Assembly: GCA_030592625.1 (NCBI GenBank)
Contig: JAUVIY010000011.1
Coordinates: forward strand, 1-20,627
DNA: 20,627 bases
Origin: Spirochaeta sp.
GTDB lineage: Bacteria > Spirochaetota > Spirochaetia > DSM-2461
Direction: 5' to 3'
Shown: positions 14,393 to 20,627 of the stretch, one piece after another
Position numbering within the stretch: the first letter of the stretch is position 1
How the letters are laid out: the number at the start of each line of letters is the position of its first letter
Notes under the pieces: model-generated
The model's database searches: none
Seen by the model: the letters and a program-made list of their open reading frames with translations, nothing else
Told to the model about the DNA's origin: nothing
Translations under genes and position numbers: made by a program

Positions 14393-16034
14393 GCAATGCC
14401 TCGAATTTTTCGGCCGGTACAGGTTTGGAAAAATAATAACCCTGGAGGGCGTCCACCTCAAGATCGGTCAGAATGGCAGCCTGAGCGGCGGATTCCACGC
14501 CTTCGATGACGACATAACGACGGCGGTCCTTGATAAGATTGATGATATGACCGAGGAAATGACGGTCTTCCTCATCTTTTTCAATTCCGTCGACAAAAGC
14601 CTTGTCGATTTTCAGAACGGAGGCCGGTAGGTCCTTGAGGTAACGCAGTGAGGACTGACCTGTGCCGAAATCATCGATGTAGATGCCGAATCCCCGATTA
14701 CTGAGTTCCTGCATGCGCTTGAGTGCCGCCGCGGCATTGCTCATACCCTCGGTTTCGGTGATTTCCAGCTTGAGCCTGGCCTTGTCCACCCCGCCGGCCT
14801 GGGAGAGCGCCTTTTCCAGTATTTCGATGAGATCCGGCTCTTCGAACATACCAGCCGAAAGATTGATGGACAGATAGATACCGGATTGCTTCCACCGGGC
14901 CAGATAACGGGCAGCGGAAAAGATCACTTGCTTCTCCATCTCCGTGCTCAGACCCGTCTCTTCGGCCAGATGGAGGAAACGGCCGGGTGGAAGAAGACCC
15001 TGCTCCGGGTGGCGCCAGCGCAAAAGCGACTCGGCGCCATGTATCCGTCCGGATGTATCGACAATAGGCTGAAAGTGCAGCTCCAGTTGATCCTCGTACA
15101 AGGCCCTTCGGAGCTGTGCGATCAATCGCAATTTCTCGACGGATCTTGCGTGAAGTTCCCCGTCATAAAACTGATACGATACAGCCCTTTCCCTGGCAGA
15201 GGACAGTGCCGCTTCCGCCCGGGTTACCAGAATCTCGCAGTTCTCGGCATCCCTGGGGTAAATGGCGATACCGATACGGCATTCCGGCCTTATCTCATAA
15301 AGACCCTTGGGATACGGAGTGGTGACTTGCGCCAGTATCGACTCGGCCAGTGACGCGGCATCCTCAGGTCTATCCAGACCGGTTACCAGAGCCGCCAGCT
15401 CATCGGATTCGCTTCGGAATACCGAATCGCTTTTTTCCAGATGTTCCTTGAGCCGCAGTCCTGTATTCTCGATGACATGGGTGGCAATGTCCGATCCGTG
15501 CTGCTGTCGTATCTTTGAAAAATTTTCCACCGCCAGTACAAAAAGTGCCTTGGGACTGGAGTCGACATTAATTTCCGCCTTCTGTATCTCCCGTTCGACA
15601 ATGAGGTTCATCGACCTGCGGTTGAAAAGCCCGGTAGCCGGATCCCGAAACTCGTAAGCCATGAGACGGGTTTCCAGTTCGCCGAGACGAGTTATATCAT
15701 GGGAAAACACCAGAGCGTGGGTAATGGGACCGCCCCTTTTCTCACGATAGGGAAAGAATCTCACTTCGACGTATTTCACGGTTTCACCGAAGGGAAATTC
15801 TTCGATGAAATGGACTTCCTCACCCTCCAGGCACCGGCTTAAGGGAATCTCAATGGCTCCCTCGAATCGGGCCCTGCCCCAGACCTGTTTAACGGTATGT
15901 CCTACTATCTCTTCCTTTTTCCTGCCCAAAGCCCGGATATAGGCCTTGTTGACAAAAACATACCTATACTTTGCATCAATGAGAGTGATGTAATCCCGGG
16001 ACTCCTGGACAATAGAGCGGTACGGATCGTTCAT
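14364..16034 (-). CDS. PAS - degenerate GGDEF - EAL cyclic-di-GMP signalling protein
   Basis: 556 residues with no membrane segment. A PAS domain (1-115: DYITLIDAKYRYVFVNKAYI, with a closing VFSHDITRL) would sense a ligand or redox state. A GGDEF domain (120-290) begins with DPATGLFNRRS, but the signature is SESDE (208-212) instead of GGDEF, so it is unlikely to make c-di-GMP. The EAL domain (300-550) has ESLLRW (E335), SINLS (N391), LEITE (E424), IDDFGTG (D454/D455), LKIDK (K475), VIEGVE (E511) and LQGYYFSKP (Q531). These are the metal and catalytic residues of an active c-di-GMP phosphodiesterase. The start at 16034 has a perfect TATAAT (16042-16047) seven bases upstream and no Shine-Dalgarno. 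It is divergent from surE. Confidence 0.93.
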   Translation of the reverse strand: MNDPYRSIVQESRDYITLIDAKYRYVFVNKAYIRALGRKKEEIVGHTVKQVWGRARFEGAIEIPLSRCLEGEEVHFIEEFPFGETVKYVEVRFFPYREKRGGPITHALVFSHDITRLGELETRLMAYEFRDPATGLFNRRSMNLIVEREIQKAEINVDSSPKALFVLAVENFSKIRQQHGSDIATHVIENTGLRLKEHLEKSDSVFRSESDELAALVTGLDRPEDAASLAESILAQVTTPYPKGLYEIRPECRIGIAIYPRDAENCEILVTRAEAALSSARERAVSYQFYDGELHARSVEKLRLIAQLRRALYEDQLELHFQPIVDTSGRIHGAESLLRWRHPEQGLLPPGRFLHLAEETGLSTEMEKQVIFSAARYLARWKQSGIYLSINLSAGMFEEPDLIEILEKALSQAGGVDKARLKLEITETEGMSNAAAALKRMQELSNRGFGIYIDDFGTGQSSLRYLKDLPASVLKIDKAFVDGIEKDEEDRHFLGHIINLIKDRRRYVVIEGVESAAQAAILTDLEVDALQGYYFSKPVPAEKFEALLKRDAPLPE

Positions 16035-16041
16035 CTCTGTT

Positions 16042-16047
16042 ATTATA
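16042..16047 (-). promoter_or_regulatory. Consensus -10 box (TATAAT) of the GGDEF-EAL gene
   Basis: On the minus strand TATAAT is followed by AACAGAG and then the ATG, which puts the transcription start at or next to the start codon. A -35-like TTGGAC is present 19 bases upstream, a wide spacing. The divergent surE promoter must share this 57-77-base gap. Confidence 0.5.
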
Positions 16048-16111
16048 CCTGTGTCTCAACCCCGGCGTCCAACCTCTTCTCCCATCGGTCATGAATCGCT
16101 ATGCTCCCAGT

Positions 16112-16918
16112 ATGGATACCCGCCCGCTCATACTCATTACCAACGACGATGGAATCGATTCTCCCGGACTTCATGCCGCTGCCGAAGCCCTCATGCCCAT
16201 GGCAGACATCATCATTGCCGCTCCTGTCGATCAGCAAACCGCCTCCGGCCGTTCATTGCGGGCATTACCTGAAGCTGTTTTCGAACCCCGAAGCATCGAT
16301 ATTGACGGGAAGGATATCAAAGGCTGGTGCCTGAACGCATCTCCGGCCACAACGGTCCGACACGCTCTCCAGTGCCTGTGTACGGACAGGAAACCCGACA
16401 TGGTTGTTTCAGGAATCAATTTCGGAGAGAACATCGGTACGAATGTCACCGCCTCGGGTACAGTCGGCGCCGCCATACAGTCTGCGGTCTGGGATATTAA
16501 ATCCCTGGCCGTGTCCCTGGAAGTTCCACCGGAGTTCCACTATGAGCATGGTGAAGTGGATTGGTCCGAAGCCATACTCATACTCCGAAGGGCAGTCGAA
16601 AAGTTTCTTGCTTCGAACTGGCCCGAGGACGTTTACATACTGAAAATCGATATCCCCGATACAGCCGATCAGAACACCCCATGGCGGGTCTGCAGGCAGT
16701 CCCGGGAACCCGGCTGGTGGGGATTCATCCCGAACGCTTCAGTTGCATCCACCGCCGGTTCCACAATAGGAACACGAGGCCCCAGACCGGGTAAAACCTG
16801 CCATGATGAAGACGATATGGCCGTCCTCCTCAGTAAAAAAGAAGTGACAATCACTCCCCTGAGTGTCGACATGACTTCAAGAATCCCCCTGGAAGAAGTC
16901 GGGAAACTGTTCCGCTAA
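16112..16918 (+). CDS. surE: 5'/3'-nucleotidase SurE
   Basis: 268 residues from ATG 16112 (MDTRPLILITNDDGIDSPGL). An upstream in-frame ATG at 16091 adds seven residues not seen in the family. SurE is a metal-dependent nucleoside-5'/3'-monophosphate phosphatase acting in the cytoplasm under stress or in stationary phase. The metal-binding TNDDG, QTASGRS (phosphate-contacting serine), VSGINFGENIGTN and ASGTVGAA motifs are intact. The C-terminal half is less conserved, as is usual, and reaches a normal length. TATGCT sits six bases before ATG 16112 and no Shine-Dalgarno is seen, so the mRNA may be leaderless. It is divergent from the GGDEF-EAL gene, with no partners such as pcm, nlpD or rpoS next to it. 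Confidence 0.94.
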   Translation: MDTRPLILITNDDGIDSPGLHAAAEALMPMADIIIAAPVDQQTASGRSLRALPEAVFEPRSIDIDGKDIKGWCLNASPATTVRHALQCLCTDRKPDMVVSGINFGENIGTNVTASGTVGAAIQSAVWDIKSLAVSLEVPPEFHYEHGEVDWSEAILILRRAVEKFLASNWPEDVYILKIDIPDTADQNTPWRVCRQSREPGWWGFIPNASVASTAGSTIGTRGPRPGKTCHDEDDMAVLLSKKEVTITPLSVDMTSRIPLEEVGKLFR

Positions 16919-17161
16919 TAGAGATTACCACCTTATGCCGTATGCATCTGTCATTCATATAGCATAGGCTTATTTCTTATACTCACAAAGATTTAAATTT
17001 AGTCGTAGATCTTCTCAATGCAGCGAACATTGGGCCGCTTTCCCCATTTCCGCACCCTACTATCACTTTATTTACTTTGCAGGCAACAACTTAATTCTGA
17101 ATCGTCACATTTATTCCTAATTGGCACACTAGTTGCTCATATATAGGCACAGGAGGCGAAT

Positions 17162-17965
17162 ATGAACGCCAAACTTACGGTTTATACAATTATGATTCTT
17201 ACAGGGGTGCTGATCCTGTCATTGGCCTCCTGTGCCAATCCTTCAGGCCTGAATATAGTCGTTCAGGAAGAACCTTCCACCGGTATTGATACCGACCCCG
17301 AAACGGGCCTGATTGCCGGACTTCCCCTTGAAGGCGATGCCATCATCAACAACCCCGATGTTGTTGTTTCCGACGGTGTTGAATGGGTCGGCGGCCTCTC
17401 GGGTAATGCCATGCGCGGCGATGAAGACGGTGATTTCCTGAGAATCACAGATGGTGCCCTTCCTGAACTCACTATTGCCGGCAGTGTGGAAGTCTGGGTA
17501 TTACCCGAAGGAGCCAACTATTACACAGGCGTCCTCCATAAGGGCCAGGAAACTGACTTTTCTGATGAAGCCTGGAGTATGCAGTTCCATGCGGATCGAA
17601 AACCGTACTTCTACTTCGTCGGTGAAACCGGGACGAGCGTTAGCCTGATGGCCCCGGATCAGATTCCGCTTGATACCTGGAGCCACCTGGCCGCCACATG
17701 GATCTGCGATGAAACCAACGACACAACTGTTATCAAGCTGTATGTCAACGGTGTCGAATCAGTGAGTAAAGAAGTCACAAGTGTCGGCCCGGCCAGGGAC
17801 TCAACCGGCGATCTGCTCATCGGTTCCCAGCTGCCCGAGCAGTACAACGCGACCTATGGACATCTTACCTTCATAGGCTTAATCGACGAAGTATCCCTTT
17901 ATGACGTTGAACGGACCGCCGAAGAAATCGAAGCCGCCTACCAGGTGTACTTCCCGGCCCCGTAA
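17162..17965 (+). CDS. LamG/concanavalin-A-like lectin-domain lipoprotein
   Basis: 267 residues, with a strong AGGAGGCG ribosome binding site seven bases before ATG 17162. Residues 1-24 form a lipoprotein signal: a hydrophobic stretch ending LSLASC, with C24 as the lipidated cysteine. After a short linker, residues 52-263 have the LamG (laminin G / ConA-like) jelly-roll pattern: GLPLEGDAII, GLSGNAMR, GSVEVWVLP, WSMQFHADRKPYFYF, PLDTWSHLAATW, IKLYVNGVE, LLIGSQ, and GLIDEVSLYDVERTAEEI at the end. Such domains bind carbohydrate or protein at the cell surface. The long 5' region (16919-17161) holds no gene; TTGGCA at 17122 is a possible -35 but I see no convincing matching -10. A good terminator follows, so the gene is monocistronic. 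Confidence 0.88.
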   Translation: MNAKLTVYTIMILTGVLILSLASCANPSGLNIVVQEEPSTGIDTDPETGLIAGLPLEGDAIINNPDVVVSDGVEWVGGLSGNAMRGDEDGDFLRITDGALPELTIAGSVEVWVLPEGANYYTGVLHKGQETDFSDEAWSMQFHADRKPYFYFVGETGTSVSLMAPDQIPLDTWSHLAATWICDETNDTTVIKLYVNGVESVSKEVTSVGPARDSTGDLLIGSQLPEQYNATYGHLTFIGLIDEVSLYDVERTAEEIEAAYQVYFPAP

Positions 17966-17972
17966 ATCAATA

Positions 17973-18001
17973 GAAAGCCCCGGTGTCGAACCGGGGCTTT
18001 C
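17973..18001 (+). terminator. Rho-independent-type terminator of the lipoprotein gene
   Basis: Perfect 11-bp stem GAAAGCCCCGG (17973-17983) and CCGGGGCTTTC (17991-18001) with loop TGTCGAA, eight bases after the stop codon. The GC-rich core followed by TTTC is typical; the U tract is short. Confidence 0.85.
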
Positions 18002-18028
18002 TCAGTCTTCAGGAATAGAATGAATGGT

Positions 18029-18161
18029 GAGGTTCTTTCAAAATTACCATTTTGCAAGAACCTCTTTATGGGGTCGAATACTTAATTTATTATATAATAA
18101 TAAATTAAGCATTCTAAAGGTCTGGGTAATTTCAAAAATGCTCGATTTTTGAAATTACCTC
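18029..18161. mobile_element. MITE-like element with three hairpins (133 bp); its right end is repeat copy B
   Basis: The element starts GAGGTTCTTTCAAAA and ends with the complement of GAGGTAATTTCAAAA, an imperfect terminal inverted repeat (13 of 15 match). Inside are three strong hairpins. The first, 18029-18064, has arms GAGGTTCTT/AAGAACCTC, one mismatch, then CAAAAT/ATTTTG. The second, 18081-18109, has 13-bp arms CTTAATTTATTAT and ATAATAAATTAAG around ATA. The third, 18125-18159, has 15-bp arms GGTAATTTCAAAAAT and ATTTTTGAAATTACC around GCTCG. It is AT-rich within GC-rich surroundings and has no open reading frame. The 18113-18161 block recurs inverted at 10909-10956. This suggests a non-autonomous miniature element; no target-site duplication is clear. 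Confidence 0.6.
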
Positions 18162-18166
18162 TGGTA

Positions 18167-18796
18167 TCAGATTCCGGCTGCCGCCACCGCTTCCTTCGTT
18201 AAACGAACCACTTCATCCCAGTTACCGGCCGACAGAAGATTCTTCGCTACCAGCCAACTGCCGCCGCAGGCGATGATGGCCGGATGGGCCAGCCATTCGG
18301 CCAGGTTACCGGCATTGATTCCTCCGGTGGGAACGAAACGCACATCCCCATAAGGGCCGTAGAGCGCCTTGATTTTGGCAAGACCACCGGAGGCACCGGC
18401 TGGAAAGAACTTCACCGTATTCAATCCCCGATCCATGGCCATCTCGATTCCAAGGGTGGAATCCACGCCGGGCAGAATCGGCAGATTCCTGTCGATGGCC
18501 CATTCCACAACGGACGCATTGAACCCCGGACTCACCAGATAGCCGGCGCCGGCATCCACGGCGGCTTTAGCCTGATCCAGGTTCCGCACCGTACCGGCAC
18601 CCACCAGAACATCGCCCCGGTCGGCCATGGTCCTGATAGTCTGCGCCGCAGTGGCGGTACGGAAAGTGACTTCCGCCACCGGCAATCCGCCCTCCACCAG
18701 GGCTCCAGCCAGATCGCCGGCCTTACCGGCATCTTCAAGGGCAATGACGGGTATCACTTTCAACTCCGCAACTCTCTCCAGAAACTTCTCAAACAT
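18167..18796 (-). CDS. eda: 2-dehydro-3-deoxy-phosphogluconate (KDPG) aldolase
   Basis: 209 residues, ATG 18796 with AGGAGAG at 18803-18809 overlapping the kinase stop codon. It is a class I aldolase that splits 2-keto-3-deoxy-6-phosphogluconate into pyruvate and glyceraldehyde-3-phosphate in the Entner-Doudoroff and uronate pathways. The family signature is complete: AEVTFRT (E42, R46), GAGTV (67-71), the Schiff-base lysine in VKFFPAGASGG (K129), and FVPTGGI (T157). The KDPG/KHG family also includes hydroxyketoglutarate and phosphogalactonate aldolases. The neighbouring KDG kinase 11 bases upstream makes KDPG the best substrate. No regulator or transporter is in view. Confidence 0.94.
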   Translation of the reverse strand: MFEKFLERVAELKVIPVIALEDAGKAGDLAGALVEGGLPVAEVTFRTATAAQTIRTMADRGDVLVGAGTVRNLDQAKAAVDAGAGYLVSPGFNASVVEWAIDRNLPILPGVDSTLGIEMAMDRGLNTVKFFPAGASGGLAKIKALYGPYGDVRFVPTGGINAGNLAEWLAHPAIIACGGSWLVAKNLLSAGNWDEVVRLTKEAVAAAGI

Positions 18797-18807
18797 ATTT
18801 AACTCTC

Positions 18808-19905
18808 CTACCGATCCACTCGCGCACTCCCGCCCCCGACGAGTTTCTCCACCTCATCCAGGGACGCCATCGTCGTATCACCCGGAGTTGTCATAGCCAG
18901 AGCGCCATGTGCCGCACCGTATTCAACTGCGGCAGCAGCACCTTTGCCGGCCAGGAATCCGTATATCAGTCCCGAGGCAAAGCTGTCCCCGCCACCGACA
19001 CGGTCGAAGATTTCCAGATTGTTCCGCTGGGCCGCCTTGTGGAACACACCGTCATACCAGAGCACTGCACTCCAGTGGTTCACCGTGGCGCTTACCACAT
19101 CCCGAAGAGTCGTGGCCACGGCCTTGAAATTCGGATAGGCGGCAACGGCCTGTTCAATCATGCCCTTGAAACTGTCCAGCTTGATGCCGGTGATGGTATC
19201 GTCCAGTCCTTCCACTTCGAAGCCGAGACAGGCGGTGAAGTCCTCTTCGTTACCAATCATTACATCTACCAGGGGGGCGATTTTCCGGTTGACCTCTCGG
19301 GCCTTCTCATGTCCGCCGATGGCTTTCCAGAGGGATGGGCGGTAATTCAGATCGTAGCTCACGATAGTGCCGTACTTCTTCGCTGCAGTCATGGCCTCTA
19401 TGACCGTTTCGGCAGTGGTTTCCGACAGGGCGGCGAAAATGCCCCCGGTATGAAACCAGCGGACCCCTTCCTTGCCGAAGATGGCGTCCCAATCCACCTC
19501 CCCGGGCTTGAGTTCCGACGCAGCGGTATGAGCCCTGTCCGACACCCCCTTGGCACCTCGCATCCCGAAGCCCCGCTCGGTGAAGTTCAGCCCCTGCCTT
19601 GATAGGCGGCCGATACCGTCGTAGGGCCGCCAGATAAGATGGGAAAGATCCACCCCGCCCTGAAGCATCAGATCTTCCAGCAGGTGCCCGGCATCATTAT
19701 CCGGCGCTGCGGTTACCACGGTAGCTCTCTGACCGAAACAGCGGCGCAATCCCCGGGCGACATTGTATTCACCACCACCTTCCCAGACCTTGAATTCCCG
19801 GGTGTTACGGATTCGTCCGTCACCGGGATCGAGACGAAGCATCACTTCTCCGAGGGACAGGATGTCCCAGCGGCAGTCTTCGGTTTTCCTGAGGTTCAAT
19901 GACAT
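18808..19905 (-). CDS. kdgK: PfkB family sugar kinase, probably 2-keto-3-deoxygluconate kinase
   Basis: 365 residues, ATG 19905 with AAAGGG at 19913-19918. It is a ribokinase/PfkB-fold kinase. The N-terminal substrate region is LRLDPGDGRIRN, then FKVWEGGGEYNVARGL; DLNYRPSLW (185-193) is typical of KDG kinases; and the second PfkB signature RVGGGDSFASG has the catalytic base D307. It phosphorylates 2-keto-3-deoxygluconate to KDPG, the substrate of the aldolase encoded 11 bases downstream, so the pair feeds uronic or aldonic acids into the lower Entner-Doudoroff path. At 365 residues it is longer than the common 310-320, with extra sequence around 90-150. The exact sugar acid (gluco or galacto) is not certain. 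Confidence 0.9.
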   Translation of the reverse strand: MSLNLRKTEDCRWDILSLGEVMLRLDPGDGRIRNTREFKVWEGGGEYNVARGLRRCFGQRATVVTAAPDNDAGHLLEDLMLQGGVDLSHLIWRPYDGIGRLSRQGLNFTERGFGMRGAKGVSDRAHTAASELKPGEVDWDAIFGKEGVRWFHTGGIFAALSETTAETVIEAMTAAKKYGTIVSYDLNYRPSLWKAIGGHEKAREVNRKIAPLVDVMIGNEEDFTACLGFEVEGLDDTITGIKLDSFKGMIEQAVAAYPNFKAVATTLRDVVSATVNHWSAVLWYDGVFHKAAQRNNLEIFDRVGGGDSFASGLIYGFLAGKGAAAAVEYGAAHGALAMTTPGDTTMASLDEVEKLVGGGSARVDR

Positions 19906-19977
19906 GTTAAAACCCTTTACGTTTCATATTGCGGAACAGCGTCTCATAATAGCAGAAATCAGAAGGGGCGTCCAGAA

Positions 19978-20627
19978 TCACCGTGCTGTAGTTATGACGA
20001 CTTTTCCCCGGGCGTGACCTTTTTCAAGATACCGGAGAGCTTCAGCAACCTCACTTAACGGGTAACGTCTGTCAATAACAGGTACGACTTTACCGGTTTC
20101 AAGAAGCCCTTTCATATAAGCCAAATCCTTTTTATTTGGTTTCGCCATCAGGCTACCCATTTTCTTGCTCCCGATCATTGATATCCATGGTCCCAGAAGC
20201 ATGGATTGGAGCATTTGAATCATGGAACCTCCGGTCATGACATAAATCCCCCGGGGACTTAATGCACGCTTATAATCTGAAATCGAATGGTATCCGTTAG
20301 CAGCAAGAATCAGGTCATAACACTGCCCATTTCGGGTGAAATCTTCTTGAGCGTAATCAATCACCTGGTCTGCACCATTCGAGCGTGCCGTGTCTAAATT
20401 CCTCTGGCTGCACACAGCGGTAATTTCAGTCCCGAAGGATTTAGCAATCTGCACCGCAAACGTACCTACACCACCGGACGCACCATTAATCAGAACTTTT
20501 TGCCCCGAATGAATCTTTCCTTTGTCACGTAGACCCTGCAGGGCGGTGACTGCCGCCATCGGTACGGCTGCCGCTTCCTCAAACGATATATTAGCCGGTT
20601 TCATCACCAATGCATCTTCACGGGCGC
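19978..20627 (-). CDS. Quinone-oxidoreductase-type MDR NAD(P)H-dependent reductase, N-terminus missing
   Basis: The frame is open through the right edge of the window: codons before the TTG at 20610 read AREDAL on the minus strand. The gene therefore starts outside and the visible 216 residues are the C-terminal two thirds. It is a medium-chain dehydrogenase/reductase of the zinc-free quinone oxidoreductase/enoyl-reductase branch: ISFEEAAAVPMAAVTALQGL, the nucleotide-binding loop INGASGGVGTFAVQIAK, GADQVIDYAQEDF, and a C-terminal ALRYLEKGHARGKVVITT. These enzymes reduce quinones or enones in the cytoplasm. It lies 72 bases before kdgK on the same strand but has no obvious metabolic link. GC content is lower than that of the kinase gene. 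Confidence 0.88.
   Translation of the reverse strand, partial: AREDALVMKPANISFEEAAAVPMAAVTALQGLRDKGKIHSGQKVLINGASGGVGTFAVQIAKSFGTEITAVCSQRNLDTARSNGADQVIDYAQEDFTRNGQCYDLILAANGYHSISDYKRALSPRGIYVMTGGSMIQMLQSMLLGPWISMIGSKKMGSLMAKPNKKDLAYMKGLLETGKVVPVIDRRYPLSEVAEALRYLEKGHARGKVVITTAR

Noticed and set aside
1..20627. CRISPR arrays, tRNA or rRNA genes, toxin-antitoxin pairs, phage genes
   Set aside because: I saw no regularly spaced repeats, RNA gene folds, or typical genes of these systems on either strand.

Overview
The window looks like chromosome from a Gram-negative-type bacterium. It holds a lipoprotein with a lipobox, Entner-Doudoroff-type sugar acid genes, SurE, RecQ and a PAS/GGDEF/EAL signalling protein. 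Composition is mosaic. Most of the window is GC-rich, for example 39 of 60 bases at 8941-9000. The 5706-8060 block is clearly AT-richer (26 of 60 at 6301-6360, 20 of 60 at 7201-7260), and the left-end genes are intermediate (25 of 60 at 661-720). Nothing visible fixes the taxon. A spirochaete is my weak guess, from the relaxed lipobox and the overall gene content.

Left end (1-4315): a PIG-L-type deacetylase, cut by the window edge, overlaps an amidohydrolase on the plus strand. They are followed by a hairpin-rich intergenic stretch. On the minus strand lies a two-gene operon. It encodes a 459-residue protein with a long disordered charged/proline linker and a papain-like (C39-like) C-terminal domain, then a secreted FGE/SUMF1-fold protein that lacks the FGE catalytic cysteines. 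Next is the wreck of a DUF2461 gene.

Middle (4316-10956): a MATE/MOP-like multi-pass membrane protein runs convergently into an AT-rich minus-strand operon. That operon holds a 93-residue unknown protein, an SbnB/ornithine-cyclodeaminase-like dehydrogenase and an SbnA/CysK-like PLP enzyme. This pair is the kind that makes L-2,3-diaminopropionate, but no siderophore or NRPS genes are in view. On the plus strand follow recQ and a PhzF-family gene. The stop codon of the latter merges into a hairpin repeat.

Right part (11033-20627): an unknown membrane protein (minus), two extended-SDR epimerase/dehydratases (plus), a PAS-degenerate GGDEF-EAL protein (minus) divergent from surE (plus), a LamG-domain lipoprotein with a good terminator, and a 133-bp MITE-like element that shares one end with the repeat after phzF. 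The window closes with a KDG kinase-KDPG aldolase operon (minus) and a partial zinc-independent quinone-oxidoreductase-type MDR gene (minus).

Points most worth a second look: the SbnA/SbnB-like operon with its small unknown partner; the FGE-fold protein whose C-terminus resembles a diversity-generating-retroelement variable region, with its structured downstream DNA; the hairpin element present in two inverted copies; and a run of six genes without Shine-Dalgarno sequences that have -10-like hexamers 6-7 nt before their start codons, suggesting leaderless mRNAs.
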